From: Pseudomonas sp. RIT-562
GTDB taxonomy: Bacteria; Pseudomonadota; Gammaproteobacteria; Pseudomonadales; Pseudomonadaceae
Length of the DNA stretch: 64,000 bases
Assembly: GCF_026241895.1 (NCBI RefSeq)
Contig: NZ_JAPJIV010000001.1
Location: forward strand, 372,001 to 436,000
Direction of reading: 5' to 3'
Below are positions 29,705-39,038 of the stretch, one piece after another. The position numbers and the translations under genes are program-made. The notes beneath the pieces were generated by a model. The model had not been told where the DNA came from. It saw only the letters and a program-made list of their open reading frames with translations, and did not search any database. Positions within the stretch are counted from its first letter, which is position 1; every line of letters starts with the position of its first letter.

Positions 29705-30256
29705 TTAATCGCGCGCCAGACCCTGCTGCGACGACTCGCCGCTGAGTGGTCGCCGGAGGGTGATCCACAGAAGCCTGAGCGGTTGATAAACAACCATAAT
29801 TGTCATCGCACAGAAGAACAGCAGGCTCCACTCCGGGATGCTCAGATCGAACAGCGTCCAGGAAATCTCCGCACAATCGAAAGTACCCTCGAACATCAAT
29901 TTCACTGCACCCGACCAGGAAGTATCGGCAAATGCTTCGACCAGACTCGACGAGCAGTCGGACAAGTGATGCAGCGGATCGCTCTGCAACAGCACCTGCC
30001 GCCACGCCGTGATGGTTCCCGCCAGGCTGCAGGTCAGCACCAGCATCCAATACACCAGCGTCCCCAGGCGTTCCGGGCCATGTACCGAAGCCGACAGGCA
30101 CAATCCCGTGAGCAACCACAGACTGCCACGCTGCAGGATACACAGGCCGCAAAGCCTGAGGCCGACCGCATATTCCAGGTAATAGGAAATGCCCAACGCC
30201 AGGGCACCTGCGACGAAAGCCATGAAGAACAAGGAACGTGAGCGGGCCAAAGACAT
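29705..30256 (-). CDS. dsbB: Disulfide bond formation protein DsbB
   Basis: The 183-residue inner-membrane protein reoxidises DsbA with ubiquinone. Four hydrophobic segments are visible. The first redox pair is C36/C39 (LCGLC) and the second C101 and C128 (LSDCSS, FDCAE), both complete. Pseudomonads carry two DsbB-like genes; this is the copy next to algQ and the heme cluster. Confidence 0.94.
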   Translation of the reverse strand: MSLARSRSLFFMAFVAGALALGISYYLEYAVGLRLCGLCILQRGSLWLLTGLCLSASVHGPERLGTLVYWMLVLTCSLAGTITAWRQVLLQSDPLHHLSDCSSSLVEAFADTSWSGAVKLMFEGTFDCAEISWTLFDLSIPEWSLLFFCAMTIMVVYQPLRLLWITLRRPLSGESSQQGLARD

Positions 30257-30500
30257 GGCATTTCCGTAACAGTAAGAGACAGGCGATTACGTTAGAGGAA
30301 AGCGCGCAGACCTTTCAAGGTACTACAGCAGGGAGAGTTCTACAGTGCAGGAGGGAAATACCGACAGGGGTATTAGGATCTGATGTAATCGTCTGTAGGA
30401 CGAAGCCGGTTGAGCATTTCGAGGGGAATATTCTGACGCTGGAAAGGCAGTTTTTAGCGAAGAGGGAGCGAGCTCCCTCCTCTCAATCATCATCTGAAAA
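30257..30500. other. Intergenic region hemY-dsbB with a short palindrome
   Basis: The gap contains GAGGGAGC/GCTCCCTC (30462-30479) with a 2-base loop, close to the worn GAGGGAGCTTGCTCCC type of REP. No coding frame with a start and ribosome site was found. The palindrome is 22 bases after the hemY stop but lacks a U tract on that strand. Confidence 0.45.
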
Positions 30501-31739
30501 TCAAGCGTGGACAGGCGCCGGCAACGGTGCCGCCAGCAAGCGCTCATCCAGCAGACCCAAGCCTTCCTGGAACAATTGATTGCTGCGCTCGGTATCACCC
30601 AATTGTGCCAGCAACCGCGCCAGTTCCGCGCAAGCTTCCGGGTTACGCTGCACTCGCAGGCTGCTCTCCAGATAGTCGCGCGCCTTGCCCCACAAACTGC
30701 TTTGCAGGCACAGGCGACCGAGTGTCAGGAGCAGGCTCGGGTCTGCAGGATGATCCTTGAGCCAGCCTTCTGCGGTTTGCAGTTGCCGGGCCGGATCGCT
30801 GCCGCGGACCAAACCGTAAAGGCGCGCCAGATGGCTGTTGTAGTCGCGTTTGAGCGCAGTGCGCAGAACCTCTTCCGCTTCAACCTGAGCACCCAGCAGG
30901 CGTAGCTGCTCGGCGTAGGCCAATACCAGTTGCGGCTCCTGGCGCTGGGCCGACGTCAGTCTCTGCCAGGCGTTGTTGAGCGACTGCAGGCCGACGGTGC
31001 CGTCTTCTTCCCGATGCGCCGCCAGCGACAGGTTCTCACCCCAGGCACGACGTTCCAGGTCAGCCAGCTCGGCCGGCGGCAGTACCTTGTCCTTGCGCAG
31101 CTCCGGCAACAGCCGGATCACCGCCGACCAATCGCCTCGTTGTTGATGCAGGCGTTGCAGCTGGCGCAGCGTCTGGACGTTATGCGGATGGCGCTCGTGC
31201 ATGGCCTGCAGGGTCGCCAGGGCACCCTCGGTGTCGCCACGGTCGGTCTGCAGCTGCGCATGATTCAAGGCAATCGCCAGCTCGGCCTGGGGTTGACGCT
31301 CAAGCGCGCGCTCGAGCAGATTGTCGCTCTCCTCGTACTTGCCTTGCTCATTGGCCGCGCGGGCGGCGCCGAGGTAGTAGAGCAGCGGTTGACGCTCAGC
31401 TTCCGCAGCACGATGCAGATGACGCTGCGCACTGGCCCAGCGACCCTCCGCCAGGTCCAGCTGGCCATGTTCGATCGCGACCTGCACGCGACGACTACGA
31501 TTGCGCCGCGACCAGGGATTGACCACGCCACTGGACGTCATCACCAGCTCGATCAGCGCCTTGATGCCCCAGACCACCAGCCACAATACGGCCACGAGCG
31601 CGAGGGTGGCCCACAGGCTCGACTCGAAACGGAAGCTCTTGTAGGCGATCAGCACGTACCCGGAATGTTCGGCAATCGCCAGGCCCAGCGCGGCAGCCGC
31701 GGCAATCACCAGAAACACGATCACATACAGGCGTTTCAT
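30501..31739 (-). CDS. hemY: HemY, heme-biosynthesis-associated membrane TPR protein
   Basis: The 412-residue protein has two N-terminal membrane helices (about 4-24 and 40-62), then a TPR-like helical domain (LLYYLGAARAANEQGKYEESDNLLERAL and repeats). It belongs to the HemY family of Proteobacteria, which is not the protoporphyrinogen oxidase HemY of Bacillus. Its role is unclear but it is nearly always linked to hemX, hemD and hemC. The ATG overlaps the hemX stop by 4 bases. Confidence 0.93.
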   Translation of the reverse strand: MKRLYVIVFLVIAAAAALGLAIAEHSGYVLIAYKSFRFESSLWATLALVAVLWLVVWGIKALIELVMTSSGVVNPWSRRNRSRRVQVAIEHGQLDLAEGRWASAQRHLHRAAEAERQPLLYYLGAARAANEQGKYEESDNLLERALERQPQAELAIALNHAQLQTDRGDTEGALATLQAMHERHPHNVQTLRQLQRLHQQRGDWSAVIRLLPELRKDKVLPPAELADLERRAWGENLSLAAHREEDGTVGLQSLNNAWQRLTSAQRQEPQLVLAYAEQLRLLGAQVEAEEVLRTALKRDYNSHLARLYGLVRGSDPARQLQTAEGWLKDHPADPSLLLTLGRLCLQSSLWGKARDYLESSLRVQRNPEACAELARLLAQLGDTERSNQLFQEGLGLLDERLLAAPLPAPVHA

Positions 31740-32890
31740 GGCGTGGCCTCCTGCGCGGCGTCAGCGGCAGGCTTGGCCATCGGCTTGATCGAGTCCTCGG
31801 CGTTGACGTTACGTCGCTCCAGATACCCCTGCACGGCGCTGAGTGTGCCAGTGAGGTCCGGGGTAACCACGGTCACCGGTTGCTTGCTCAATTCACCCAC
31901 TTGTTCGAGCATCACCTTGCTCTGCGGGTTGTCCGGGTTGAAGTTGCCTTTGAGCACGTCCCGCGCTTCGGCGAGGGCCTGGGTATAGACCGGGCCCTGA
32001 CCATTCAGCGCGGCCCACTGGGCCTGCTCCAGGGCCAGGCTCAAGGCCAGGCGCACCTGGCTGAGGCTCTGGCCTGCCAGCAACGGGCGAACGTTCTTGT
32101 CGGCATTGAAGTCGATGCGGATGTAGCGCGAGATCTGGTCCCACCACTGCGCCCAGCGGCTGGCACCATCGCCATCGGCGGTCAGGCCCAGCAACGACTC
32201 GCCACGGTCCTTGTACTCAGGCGCAAGCTCGGTGAGGTTGATCACTTGATCGCGCAATGCGCCCAATCGCAGGAACAGTCCGGTGCGGTCCGGCTGCTCG
32301 GTACTGCGTAGCGCAACCAGGGTCTTGGCCACCTGCTCGCGGGCGGCGAATGAGCCAGGATCGTTTTGTTCTCGCAGAATTTCGTCGGCACCCTGGACCA
32401 GGGCCTGGGCGCTGCTGATGTCCTGCAATGCCGACAGACGCAGGCTGGCGAGGCGCAACAAATGCTCAGCCTCGGCCAGGCGCCAGTCCTTGCGGCTGGC
32501 ACCTAGGACGGTTTCCAGGCGCTGGTTCAGGCGTTGTTGATCACCTTGCAGCTGAGCCACCAGGCGGCTGCGTGCTTCCAGTTCATCAGCCGGGGGCAGT
32601 TGCTCAAGGCGGGCGCTCAGACGCTGTTCATTGAGTTTCAGGCTCTGCGCCTGATCGTTCAACGCCTGCACCTGGCTCAGTTGCTGTTGGTTATTGGCTT
32701 GCAGGTGGCGCACCTGCCACACCCCCCAACCACCGACGGCGACACCGGCCGCACCGAGCAACAGCGCGACGATTGCCAGGCCATTGCCCCGGCGCTGCTC
32801 GGGTGCAGGCGGCAGGGTATCAATCGGATCTTCAACCGGGGCATGCAGCACTGGCTGGACGTCATCTTTTGGCAAGGCTGTTTCGCTCAC
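31736..32890 (-). CDS. hemX: HemX-like protein of the hemCDXY operon
   Basis: The 384-residue protein has a cytoplasmic Pro/Asp-rich start, one membrane helix (about 36-56, GLAIVALLLGAAGVAVGGWG), a long coiled coil (65-140) and a C-terminal helical domain. It is often labelled uroporphyrinogen-III C-methyltransferase, but it lacks the SAM-binding methyltransferase fold, so that name is probably wrong. It is third in the hemC-hemD-hemX-hemY operon and overlaps hemY by 4 bases. Confidence 0.92.
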   Translation of the reverse strand: MSETALPKDDVQPVLHAPVEDPIDTLPPAPEQRRGNGLAIVALLLGAAGVAVGGWGVWQVRHLQANNQQQLSQVQALNDQAQSLKLNEQRLSARLEQLPPADELEARSRLVAQLQGDQQRLNQRLETVLGASRKDWRLAEAEHLLRLASLRLSALQDISSAQALVQGADEILREQNDPGSFAAREQVAKTLVALRSTEQPDRTGLFLRLGALRDQVINLTELAPEYKDRGESLLGLTADGDGASRWAQWWDQISRYIRIDFNADKNVRPLLAGQSLSQVRLALSLALEQAQWAALNGQGPVYTQALAEARDVLKGNFNPDNPQSKVMLEQVGELSKQPVTVVTPDLTGTLSAVQGYLERRNVNAEDSIKPMAKPAADAAQEATP

Positions 32891-32906
32891 GTATCCATCC
32901 TTTGCA

Positions 32907-33674
32907 TTAGAGAACGGGTTCGGGATGCTCCCGTAACGCCGTCAGCAAAGCCGTGGCACTGGCGCCACGACAATCCACAACTATTTGCGCCCCGGCGGCA
33001 TGCGCCATTTCGGCGACCCGGGGGCTCGGTACAAACAACGGCAACTGCGCCAATTGCGGCCAGATATCGCCAGCCAATCGATGCAAGTGCTCAAAACCTT
33101 GTCCACTGCTGACCACCAGCCCGTTCAAGCGTTCCGCCCGAATCCGCTCCGGCAACGTCTCCGGGGGATAGTGCGGCAGCTCGCGGCGGTACAACTGCAG
33201 ATACTCGACACTAGCACCAAGCTCGCGCAAACGCTCAGCGAGGAGCTCTCGCCCGCCCTCCCCACGCATGATCAGCACCCTTGAAGCAGGTCCGCCGATA
33301 GCCTGGCGAAACGCGCCATGCTCCAGCAGTGCTTCGCTGTCATCACCGCCTTCGGGAAAGCTGACGTCCAGGCCGTACTGGTCGAGGATCTGAGCCGTAG
33401 CGGCGCCGACACTGAACCACTTCAGGGCCGGGAACTCAGACCGATGCTGGCGCAGCAGTTCAACGGCGATTCTGGCGGCGGGCTTGCTGACCACTATCAC
33501 CGCATCGAAGCGATCCAGAGCCTGGATCACTTCGCGCATGTTGGCAGAAACGGGAAGAGGCGCTATGTCCAAAAGCGGCAAGCTACTGCTGAAAACTCCC
33601 GCCTCACTCAGCACGTTCGCCAGTGCCAGCGACTCATCGGCAGGTCGCGTCAGCAACAGGCGCCAGCGGATCAC
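32907..33674 (-). CDS. hemD: Uroporphyrinogen-III synthase
   Basis: The 255-residue enzyme cyclises hydroxymethylbilane with inversion of ring D. The bilobal HemD fold shows [49 protein letters not shown] and [13 protein letters not shown]. It starts with GTG at 33674, which overlaps the hemC stop as GTGA, so the two are translationally coupled. Sequence conservation in this family is low, but position makes the call firm. Confidence 0.95.
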   Translation of the reverse strand: MIRWRLLLTRPADESLALANVLSEAGVFSSSLPLLDIAPLPVSANMREVIQALDRFDAVIVVSKPAARIAVELLRQHRSEFPALKWFSVGAATAQILDQYGLDVSFPEGGDDSEALLEHGAFRQAIGGPASRVLIMRGEGGRELLAERLRELGASVEYLQLYRRELPHYPPETLPERIRAERLNGLVVSSGQGFEHLHRLAGDIWPQLAQLPLFVPSPRVAEMAHAAGAQIVVDCRGASATALLTALREHPEPVL

Positions 33675-34612
33675 TCGTGACCTGCCTCGCCATAGACCGC
33701 TTTGAGGATGTCATTGGCACCCTGGCTCAGGAGGTCTTCGGCCACTTGCACGCCCAGGGACTCGGCCTCGCTGCGTGGAGCACGCGCCTCGGCGCTGAGC
33801 AGCAGGCCGCCGCTCGGATCGCCCACCAGGCCACGCAACCAGATCTGCTCGCCTTCGAGCACGGCGTAGCAGGCGATCGGCACTTGGCAGCCACCATTCA
33901 GGTGCTTGTTGAGAGCTCGCTCGGCGGTGACACGAGTGGCTGTGTCCTGATGGTGCAACGGAGCCAGCAAGGCGTGAATTTGTGTATCGACGCTACGGCA
34001 CTCGATGCCCACTGCGCCCTGGCCGCCGGCAGGCAAGCTGTCGTCGACACTGATGGCCGCGGTGATGCGGTCTTCGAAGCCCAGTCGAATCAGGCCGGCA
34101 GCCGCCAGGATGATCGCGTCATATTCACCGGCATCAAGCTTGGCCAGGCGGGTGTTGACGTTGCCGCGCAGGAAGCGGATTTCCAGGTCCGGACGACGGG
34201 TCAGCAACTGGGCCTGGCGACGCAGGCTGGAGGTGCCGACGATGCTGCCCTCAGGCAGTTCGTCCAGGCTGGCGTAGGTATTGGAGACAAAAGCGTCACG
34301 CGGGTCCTCACGCTCGCAGATACAGAACAGCCCCAGGCCTTCGGGGAAGTCCATGGGCACATCCTTCATCGAATGCACCGCGATATCTGCTTCGTTTTCC
34401 AGCAGCGCCGTTTCCAGTTCTTTGACGAACAGGCCTTTGCCACCGATTTTCGAGAGCGGCGAGTCAAGCAGCTTGTCGCCGCGACTGACCATGGGCACCA
34501 GCGTCACGAGCAGTCCGGGATGGGCCTGTTCCAGACGGGCTTTGACATATTCGGCCTGCCACAGGGCGAGAGCACTTTTGCGGGTGGCGATGCGGATTTC
34601 GCGAGAGGACAT
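33671..34612 (-). CDS. hemC: Porphobilinogen deaminase (hydroxymethylbilane synthase)
   Basis: The 313-residue enzyme links four porphobilinogens. Cys242 in NGGCQVP carries the dipyrromethane cofactor and has the same number as in E. coli. [12 protein letters not shown] contains the catalytic Asp, and [14 protein letters not shown] opens the protein. It is the first gene of the heme operon, 138 bases after the algR stop. Confidence 0.97.
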   Translation of the reverse strand: MSSREIRIATRKSALALWQAEYVKARLEQAHPGLLVTLVPMVSRGDKLLDSPLSKIGGKGLFVKELETALLENEADIAVHSMKDVPMDFPEGLGLFCICEREDPRDAFVSNTYASLDELPEGSIVGTSSLRRQAQLLTRRPDLEIRFLRGNVNTRLAKLDAGEYDAIILAAAGLIRLGFEDRITAAISVDDSLPAGGQGAVGIECRSVDTQIHALLAPLHHQDTATRVTAERALNKHLNGGCQVPIACYAVLEGEQIWLRGLVGDPSGGLLLSAEARAPRSEAESLGVQVAEDLLSQGANDILKAVYGEAGHE

Positions 34613-34750
34613 GGATCAATCCGTACTGAATAGATACGGCGGATAATAACAGCTCAGCCAAATCCACTTTGACTTGTATCAGAAGTGTAGCGGCCTCCCT
34701 GGCCTCGGATGTCCTGCAAGCAGCTGGATAAAACGCCTGTAAACCGCGTT

Positions 34751-35497
34751 TTAAAGCTGTTGCATCATTTTTCGAACGCCCGCCACGTGGCGCCGACTGA
34801 CGATCAACGCGTCACCGTTCAAACCCTTGAGGTACAGCTGGAAATGACCCAGGGGCGTACGCTGGAGGCGTTCGATTCGTTCGCGGGCGACCAGGGCGTT
34901 GCGATGGATGCGCACAAATCGGTCGCCGAATTCGTCTTCAAGTGCCTTGAGCGGCTCGTCGAGCAGCACTTCACCACCCTCGTGGCGCAAGGTCACGTAT
35001 TTGTGATCGGCAATAAAATAGACCACCTGGCCCAGCGGGATCAGTTCAATGCCCTTGCGGGTTCGGGCGCTGATATGACTTCGCGGACCGCTGCCGGTCT
35101 CGGCGGCAGGACGGGTAAGTGCTGCCAGCTGGACGCGATTGGGGCGCTCAGCTTTTTTCAACGCTTCTTGCAAGTGTTCGGTGCGCACAGGTTTCACCAG
35201 ATAGCCTACGGCGCTGGCCTGTAAGGCTTCCACGGCAAATTCATCGGGCCCTGTGCAAAACACCACGGCGGGCGGGGTTTCGCGTTCGCACAATCTTGCA
35301 GCCACTTGCAGGCCATCAAGGCCAGGCATGCCGATATCGAGCAACACGATATCCGGCTTGTGGCTGTCGATCAGTGCCAACGCCTCTTCGCCGTTCGTGG
35401 CGCTAGGCTCCAGGACGCTGTATCCCTCGAGTTCGCCAACCATTCGGCTCAGGCGCTCGCGGGCCAAGGGTTCGTCATCAACGATCAGGACATTCAT
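34751..35497 (-). CDS. algR: Alginate response regulator AlgR (LytTR family)
   Basis: The 248-residue regulator has a receiver domain (1-115) with phospho-acceptor Asp54 (VLLDIGMPG) and acidic pocket D7/D8, then a LytTR DNA-binding domain (about 140-245: VVYFIADHKYVTLRHEGGEVL, FVRIHRNALVARERI). Length equals P. aeruginosa AlgR (248). AlgR controls alginate, type IV pili and rhamnolipid genes there, with the kinase AlgZ/FimS encoded just upstream. Here that kinase gene is a remnant whose stop still overlaps the algR ATG. Confidence 0.96.
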   Translation of the reverse strand: MNVLIVDDEPLARERLSRMVGELEGYSVLEPSATNGEEALALIDSHKPDIVLLDIGMPGLDGLQVAARLCERETPPAVVFCTGPDEFAVEALQASAVGYLVKPVRTEHLQEALKKAERPNRVQLAALTRPAAETGSGPRSHISARTRKGIELIPLGQVVYFIADHKYVTLRHEGGEVLLDEPLKALEDEFGDRFVRIHRNALVARERIERLQRTPLGHFQLYLKGLNGDALIVSRRHVAGVRKMMQQL

Positions 35498-35715
35498 ATT
35501 GCGCTGGATTCCTGCGTGAGTCTCGCACAAGGATAGCGTAGACAGGTGAAGTGACGTCCGTCACCGCGATCCACGCTAAGACTAGCGCGAGGGCCAAAAA
35601 GTGCCGCTGGAACGACGGCTAAATTTTCATCTTCCGGGCGTTTGTCGGCCCAGGCCCGCGTTGGCGAGGCATCGCCGTAGGGTTTGCTGATACACAATAT
35701 GAACACCCCCTCTTC
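35494..35715 (-). pseudogene. algZ: 3' remnant of the AlgR sensor kinase gene algZ/fimS
   Basis: An open stretch from just after a TAA (35716-35718) to a TGA that overlaps the algR ATG by 4 bases encodes about 73 residues. The end reads ALFGPRASLSVDRGDG and then HFTCLRYPCARLTQE, which I recognise as the C-terminus of Pseudomonas AlgZ. The preceding VFILCISKPYG looks like the end of the HATPase core, but the G-box between them is degraded. The membrane part, the His region and most of the ATPase domain, about 1 kb, are absent. There is no start codon with a ribosome site. Confidence 0.7.
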
Positions 35716-35956
35716 TTATAGTCCGTTGCAGCGCCCGGAACTGCGCTGATCCCTCTGTCCAACTGTAGACGGTTGCCGGCACGATATTGCTCAATCGAAA
35801 AATATCGTTGTGCTTATTGTTAATACGCTCTGCCACGCATCCACCGCAACAAGAGAAAATATTCGTATCGACCAGTGTCAGCGCCAGGCTTTGCAACCCT
35901 GTTATTATCCGCAGGAGTTTCAACGCCACTTTATTTCAGCCGATACGAGCGAATTC
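35716..35956. other. Region between the algZ remnant and argH
   Basis: This stretch should hold the argH promoter and the deletion scar. It is more A/T-rich than its flanks and includes an imperfect hairpin (GCACGATATT at 35779-35788; AATATCGT plus TGTGC at 35801-35813). No kinase-like coding is seen in any frame, and no insertion sequence or direct repeat marks a junction. Confidence 0.45.
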
Positions 35957-37351
35957 ATGAGCACTGACAAGACCAATCAGTCCTGGGGCGGCCGCTTCAG
36001 TGAACCCGTCGACGCCTTCGTCGCCCGCTTCACCGCCTCCGTCACCTTCGACCAGCGCCTGTATCGCCACGACATCATGGGCTCGATCGCCCACGCCACC
36101 ATGCTGGCCAAGGTCGGCGTACTGACCGATGCCGAACGCGACAGCATCATCGATGGCCTGAACACCATCCAGGGTGAAATCGAGGCCGGGCAGTTCGACT
36201 GGCGCATCGACCTCGAAGACGTGCACATGAACATCGAGGCGCGCCTGACCGATCGCATCGGCGTGACCGGTAAAAAATTGCACACCGGTCGCAGCCGAAA
36301 CGACCAGGTTGCTACCGATATCCGCTTGTGGCTGCGCGACGAGATCGACCTGATCCTGGCCGAAATCACGCGCCTGCAAAAAGGCCTGCTGGAGCAGGCC
36401 GAGCGTGAGGCTGGCAGCATCATGCCGGGCTTCACCCACCTGCAAACCGCGCAGCCGGTGACATTCGGGCACCACATGCTGGCCTGGTTCGAAATGCTCA
36501 GCCGCGACTACGAACGCCTGGTCGACTGCCGCAAGCGCACCAACCGCATGCCTCTGGGCAGCGCCGCGCTGGCCGGCACCACGTACCCGATCGACCGCGA
36601 GTACACCGCCCAACTGTTGAATTTCGACGCAGTCGGCGGCAACTCGCTGGACAACGTCTCCGATCGCGACTTCGCCATCGAATTCTGCTCGGCCGCGAGC
36701 ATCGCGATGATGCATCTGTCGCGCTTCTCCGAAGAGCTGGTGCTGTGGACCAGCGCGCAGTTCCAGTTCATCGATCTGCCAGACCGCTTCTGCACCGGCA
36801 GCTCGATCATGCCGCAAAAGAAAAACCCGGACGTGCCGGAGTTGGTTCGCGGCAAAACCGGCCGTGTATTCGGCGCACTGATGGGCCTGCTGACCCTGAT
36901 GAAAGGCCAGCCATTGGCCTACAACAAGGACAACCAGGAAGACAAGGAACCGCTGTTCGACGCGGCCGATACCCTGCGCGACTCACTGCGGGCATTCGCC
37001 GACATGATCCCGGCGATCAAACCCAAGCACGCCATGATGCGCGAAGCGGCCCTGCGCGGTTTTTCCACTGCGACGGACCTGGCGGACTATCTGGTTCGCC
37101 GTGGCCTGCCGTTCCGTGATTGCCACGAAATCGTTGGCCATGCCGTGAAGTACGGCGTGGAAAGCGGCAAGGATCTGGCGGAAATGAGCCTGGAAGAGCT
37201 GCGCAAGTTCAGCGACCAGATCGACCAGGACGTGTTTGCGGTGTTGACCCTGGAAGGCTCGGTGAATGCCCGTGATCACATCGGCGGGACTGCACCGGCC
37301 CAGGTGAAAAAAGCTGTGGTTCGCGGCCAGGAATTGCTCGCCAGCCGCTAA
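35957..37351 (+). CDS. argH: Argininosuccinate lyase
   Basis: The 464-residue enzyme makes arginine and fumarate in the last step of arginine synthesis. The superfamily signature [11 protein letters not shown] is at 281-291 with the catalytic Ser283 in its flexible loop, and the conserved His161 is in [10 protein letters not shown]. The ATG at 35957 gives the standard pseudomonad length; a 49-residue upstream reading was rejected. It is divergent from the algR region, as in P. aeruginosa. Confidence 0.97.
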   Translation: MSTDKTNQSWGGRFSEPVDAFVARFTASVTFDQRLYRHDIMGSIAHATMLAKVGVLTDAERDSIIDGLNTIQGEIEAGQFDWRIDLEDVHMNIEARLTDRIGVTGKKLHTGRSRNDQVATDIRLWLRDEIDLILAEITRLQKGLLEQAEREAGSIMPGFTHLQTAQPVTFGHHMLAWFEMLSRDYERLVDCRKRTNRMPLGSAALAGTTYPIDREYTAQLLNFDAVGGNSLDNVSDRDFAIEFCSAASIAMMHLSRFSEELVLWTSAQFQFIDLPDRFCTGSSIMPQKKNPDVPELVRGKTGRVFGALMGLLTLMKGQPLAYNKDNQEDKEPLFDAADTLRDSLRAFADMIPAIKPKHAMMREAALRGFSTATDLADYLVRRGLPFRDCHEIVGHAVKYGVESGKDLAEMSLEELRKFSDQIDQDVFAVLTLEGSVNARDHIGGTAPAQVKKAVVRGQELLASR

Positions 37352-37355
37352 AAGC

Positions 37356-37420
37356 TTCGCGAGCAAGCCCGCTCCCTCAGTGGACACACTATCCACTGTA
37401 GGAGTGAGCCTGCTCGCGAT
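37356..37420. repeat. Chimeric REP pair (family B half and family A half)
   Basis: 37356-37376 carries the family B sequence CGCGAGCAAGCCCGCTCCC, while 37397-37420 is a perfect family A arm. The two are inverted but imperfectly complementary, unlike every other pair in the window. Confidence 0.8.
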
Positions 37421-37446
37421 GACTTACTTCAGAGCACTACAAATAC

Positions 37447-38106
37447 CTATTTCTTCGAAGCAATCATCGCCATAAACGCTGGCATCCCCGCCTCCTTATC
37501 CTTCGCAATCTGCTGCACATGCGGATTCTGCTCCAGAAGCTCCAGCAGCGCCTTGGCCGCCGGCAACTCCGCCAGCAAGTCCAGATCAAACAACTTCTTC
37601 GCCACTGCGCACGCCAGCGGCACGCTGTAGAGGAAATACAAATCCGCCACGCTCAGGCTGTCACCTGCTACGTAAGGGGCGAACTTGGCGTGCCTGCCCA
37701 ATGAGGCAAACCCCAGCAGCAACTCCGCCTTGGTCTTGTCCTTTATCGCATCGGCCACCGGCATGCCGAAAAATGCCTCGGGGTAGCACGCGCGACCTGG
37801 CAACTCGATGTACAGCTCGATTTCCTTGGCCAGCGCCAATACCTGAGCGCGCTCGAACGGGTCGGATGGCAGCAGTGGCTTACCCGCCTGGCTTTGTTCT
37901 ATGTACTCGAGGATCACCGCGGTTTCATTGACAAAACCCTGCTCGACGCCAAGCACCGGTACCTTGCCGCGCGGGCTGATCGCCAGGGCCTCAGCGCTGT
38001 TGCCTGCAAAAAACGGTACTTCTTCGAACGGCAGGCCCTTTTCCAGCAGTGCCAGTTTGACCATGTTGTAATAGTTGCTGACAGAAAATCCGTAAAGCTT
38101 GAGCAT
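37447..38106 (-). CDS. Glutathione S-transferase family protein
   Basis: The 219-residue protein has an N-terminal thioredoxin-like domain (MLKLYGFSVSNYYNMVKLAL, then SPRGKVPVL and the glutathione-contact NETAVILEYIEQ) and an all-helical C-terminal domain with DSLSVADLYFLYSV. The Ser/Asn near residues 8-11 is the likely thiol activator. The start at 38106 was chosen at the fold boundary; upstream reading is Arg/Cys-rich noise. The substrate is unknown. Confidence 0.93.
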   Translation of the reverse strand: MLKLYGFSVSNYYNMVKLALLEKGLPFEEVPFFAGNSAEALAISPRGKVPVLGVEQGFVNETAVILEYIEQSQAGKPLLPSDPFERAQVLALAKEIELYIELPGRACYPEAFFGMPVADAIKDKTKAELLLGFASLGRHAKFAPYVAGDSLSVADLYFLYSVPLACAVAKKLFDLDLLAELPAAKALLELLEQNPHVQQIAKDKEAGMPAFMAMIASKK

Positions 38107-38231
38107 CACAAAGCCTCCAGGCCGTGCAGGGGGTTGGCAGCGCAAGTTATAGAACGCCTCCGCACTTCTTGCCAGCAGCATCACAGTGCTGAATGCAGGT
38201 AAACTGGCCGCCTTAACTTGAGGAGCCTGCC

Positions 38232-38516
38232 ATGAGCGAGCCAACAGATATCGAGATCGACGAAGAAGAATTCGCTGAGAACACCCTGGTCGAAGCGATC
38301 GAAAACCAGATCGAAAGCGACAACCCTCCCGCAGCCAAGGCAACCTTTAACAAGTTGACCCTGGTGGGATACGAGCGCGAAGAGATTTTGAACCTGATGG
38401 CCCACGTGCTGGCGGTAGAAATCGACGCAATCCTCGAAGAAGACCGCGCGTTCAACACCGAATGGTACGAAACAGCCTTGCGCGCGTTGCCCGAGCTTCC
38501 GCCGGAAAAGAAATAA
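38232..38516 (+). CDS. Conserved acidic Pseudomonas protein, unknown function
   Basis: The 94-residue protein begins with a highly acidic stretch (EIDEEEFAENTLVEAIENQIE) followed by KLTLVGYEREEILNLMAHVLAVEIDAIL, a predicted helical pair. GAGGAG lies before the ATG. It has no signal or membrane segment. It is followed 85 bases later by a TIGR02647 gene, then cyaA. I recall similar unnamed proteins in other pseudomonads but no function. Confidence 0.8.
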   Translation: MSEPTDIEIDEEEFAENTLVEAIENQIESDNPPAAKATFNKLTLVGYEREEILNLMAHVLAVEIDAILEEDRAFNTEWYETALRALPELPPEKK

Positions 38517-38601
38517 CCCACCTGCAACTACTGGACATGCCGCACAACTCGGCTCACCTTAGGGGCGCTATCGTCCAATTCCTAGAAAGTCTGGAGTCCT
38601 T

Positions 38602-38847
38602 ATGTCGCTTACCCCTGAGTTGGTTGCCGAACTGGAAATCCTCGCACTCTTCAACCTGGACAGTTCCCAGGAAGGTTTGAAAATTCATCAGACCGCTGCC
38701 CCTAAAGCCATTGCTGCTGCCCAACGCCTGTATGAGAAAGAGCTGATCGATCAGCCCGATGGCGGTTACCTGACCAGCCTCGGTCGTGACGCTGCGCAAA
38801 ACATCCAAACGCTGCTGACCATCCTGAACGTCGAAGAACCAGCCTGA
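38602..38847 (+). CDS. TIGR02647 family protein
   Basis: The 81-residue protein matches TIGR02647: SLTPELVAELEILALFNLDSSQEGLKIH, then AIAAAQRLYEKELIDQPDGGYLTSLGRDAA, which resembles a small winged-helix-like unit. AGTCC and GGAG precede the ATG. Function is unknown; the fold hints at DNA binding only. Confidence 0.88.
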   Translation: MSLTPELVAELEILALFNLDSSQEGLKIHQTAAPKAIAAAQRLYEKELIDQPDGGYLTSLGRDAAQNIQTLLTILNVEEPA

Positions 38848-39038
38848 ATTTAGCCGTATCGTCCGCGGAAACCCCTGTCCTGGGATTTCTGCGGACACTC
38901 TCTGCTGCACATAGCGACAACGCGATAAAAATCTGACGCCAGAAAAACAAAATCAGCTTAGATGTCCCCGGGCCGAGGCGCTAAACTGCGCTTATTCCGA
39001 GAACACTGCCCGTGCCCATCGAGCCGGTTTGAGCCGAC

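Noticed and set aside
30462..30479. GC-rich palindrome after hemY as an intrinsic terminator
   Set aside because: No U tract follows on the hemY strand, and the sequence resembles a worn REP core. It was listed only as part of the intergenic region.
31736..32890. HemX as a uroporphyrinogen-III methyltransferase
   Set aside because: No SAM-binding methyltransferase motifs are visible; the label is inherited from operon position, so the enzyme function was not assigned.
35627..35929. 100-codon minus-strand frame over the algZ remnant region
   Set aside because: It overlaps the recognisable AlgZ-like frame in a different phase and resembles nothing; it begins close to argH without a ribosome site.
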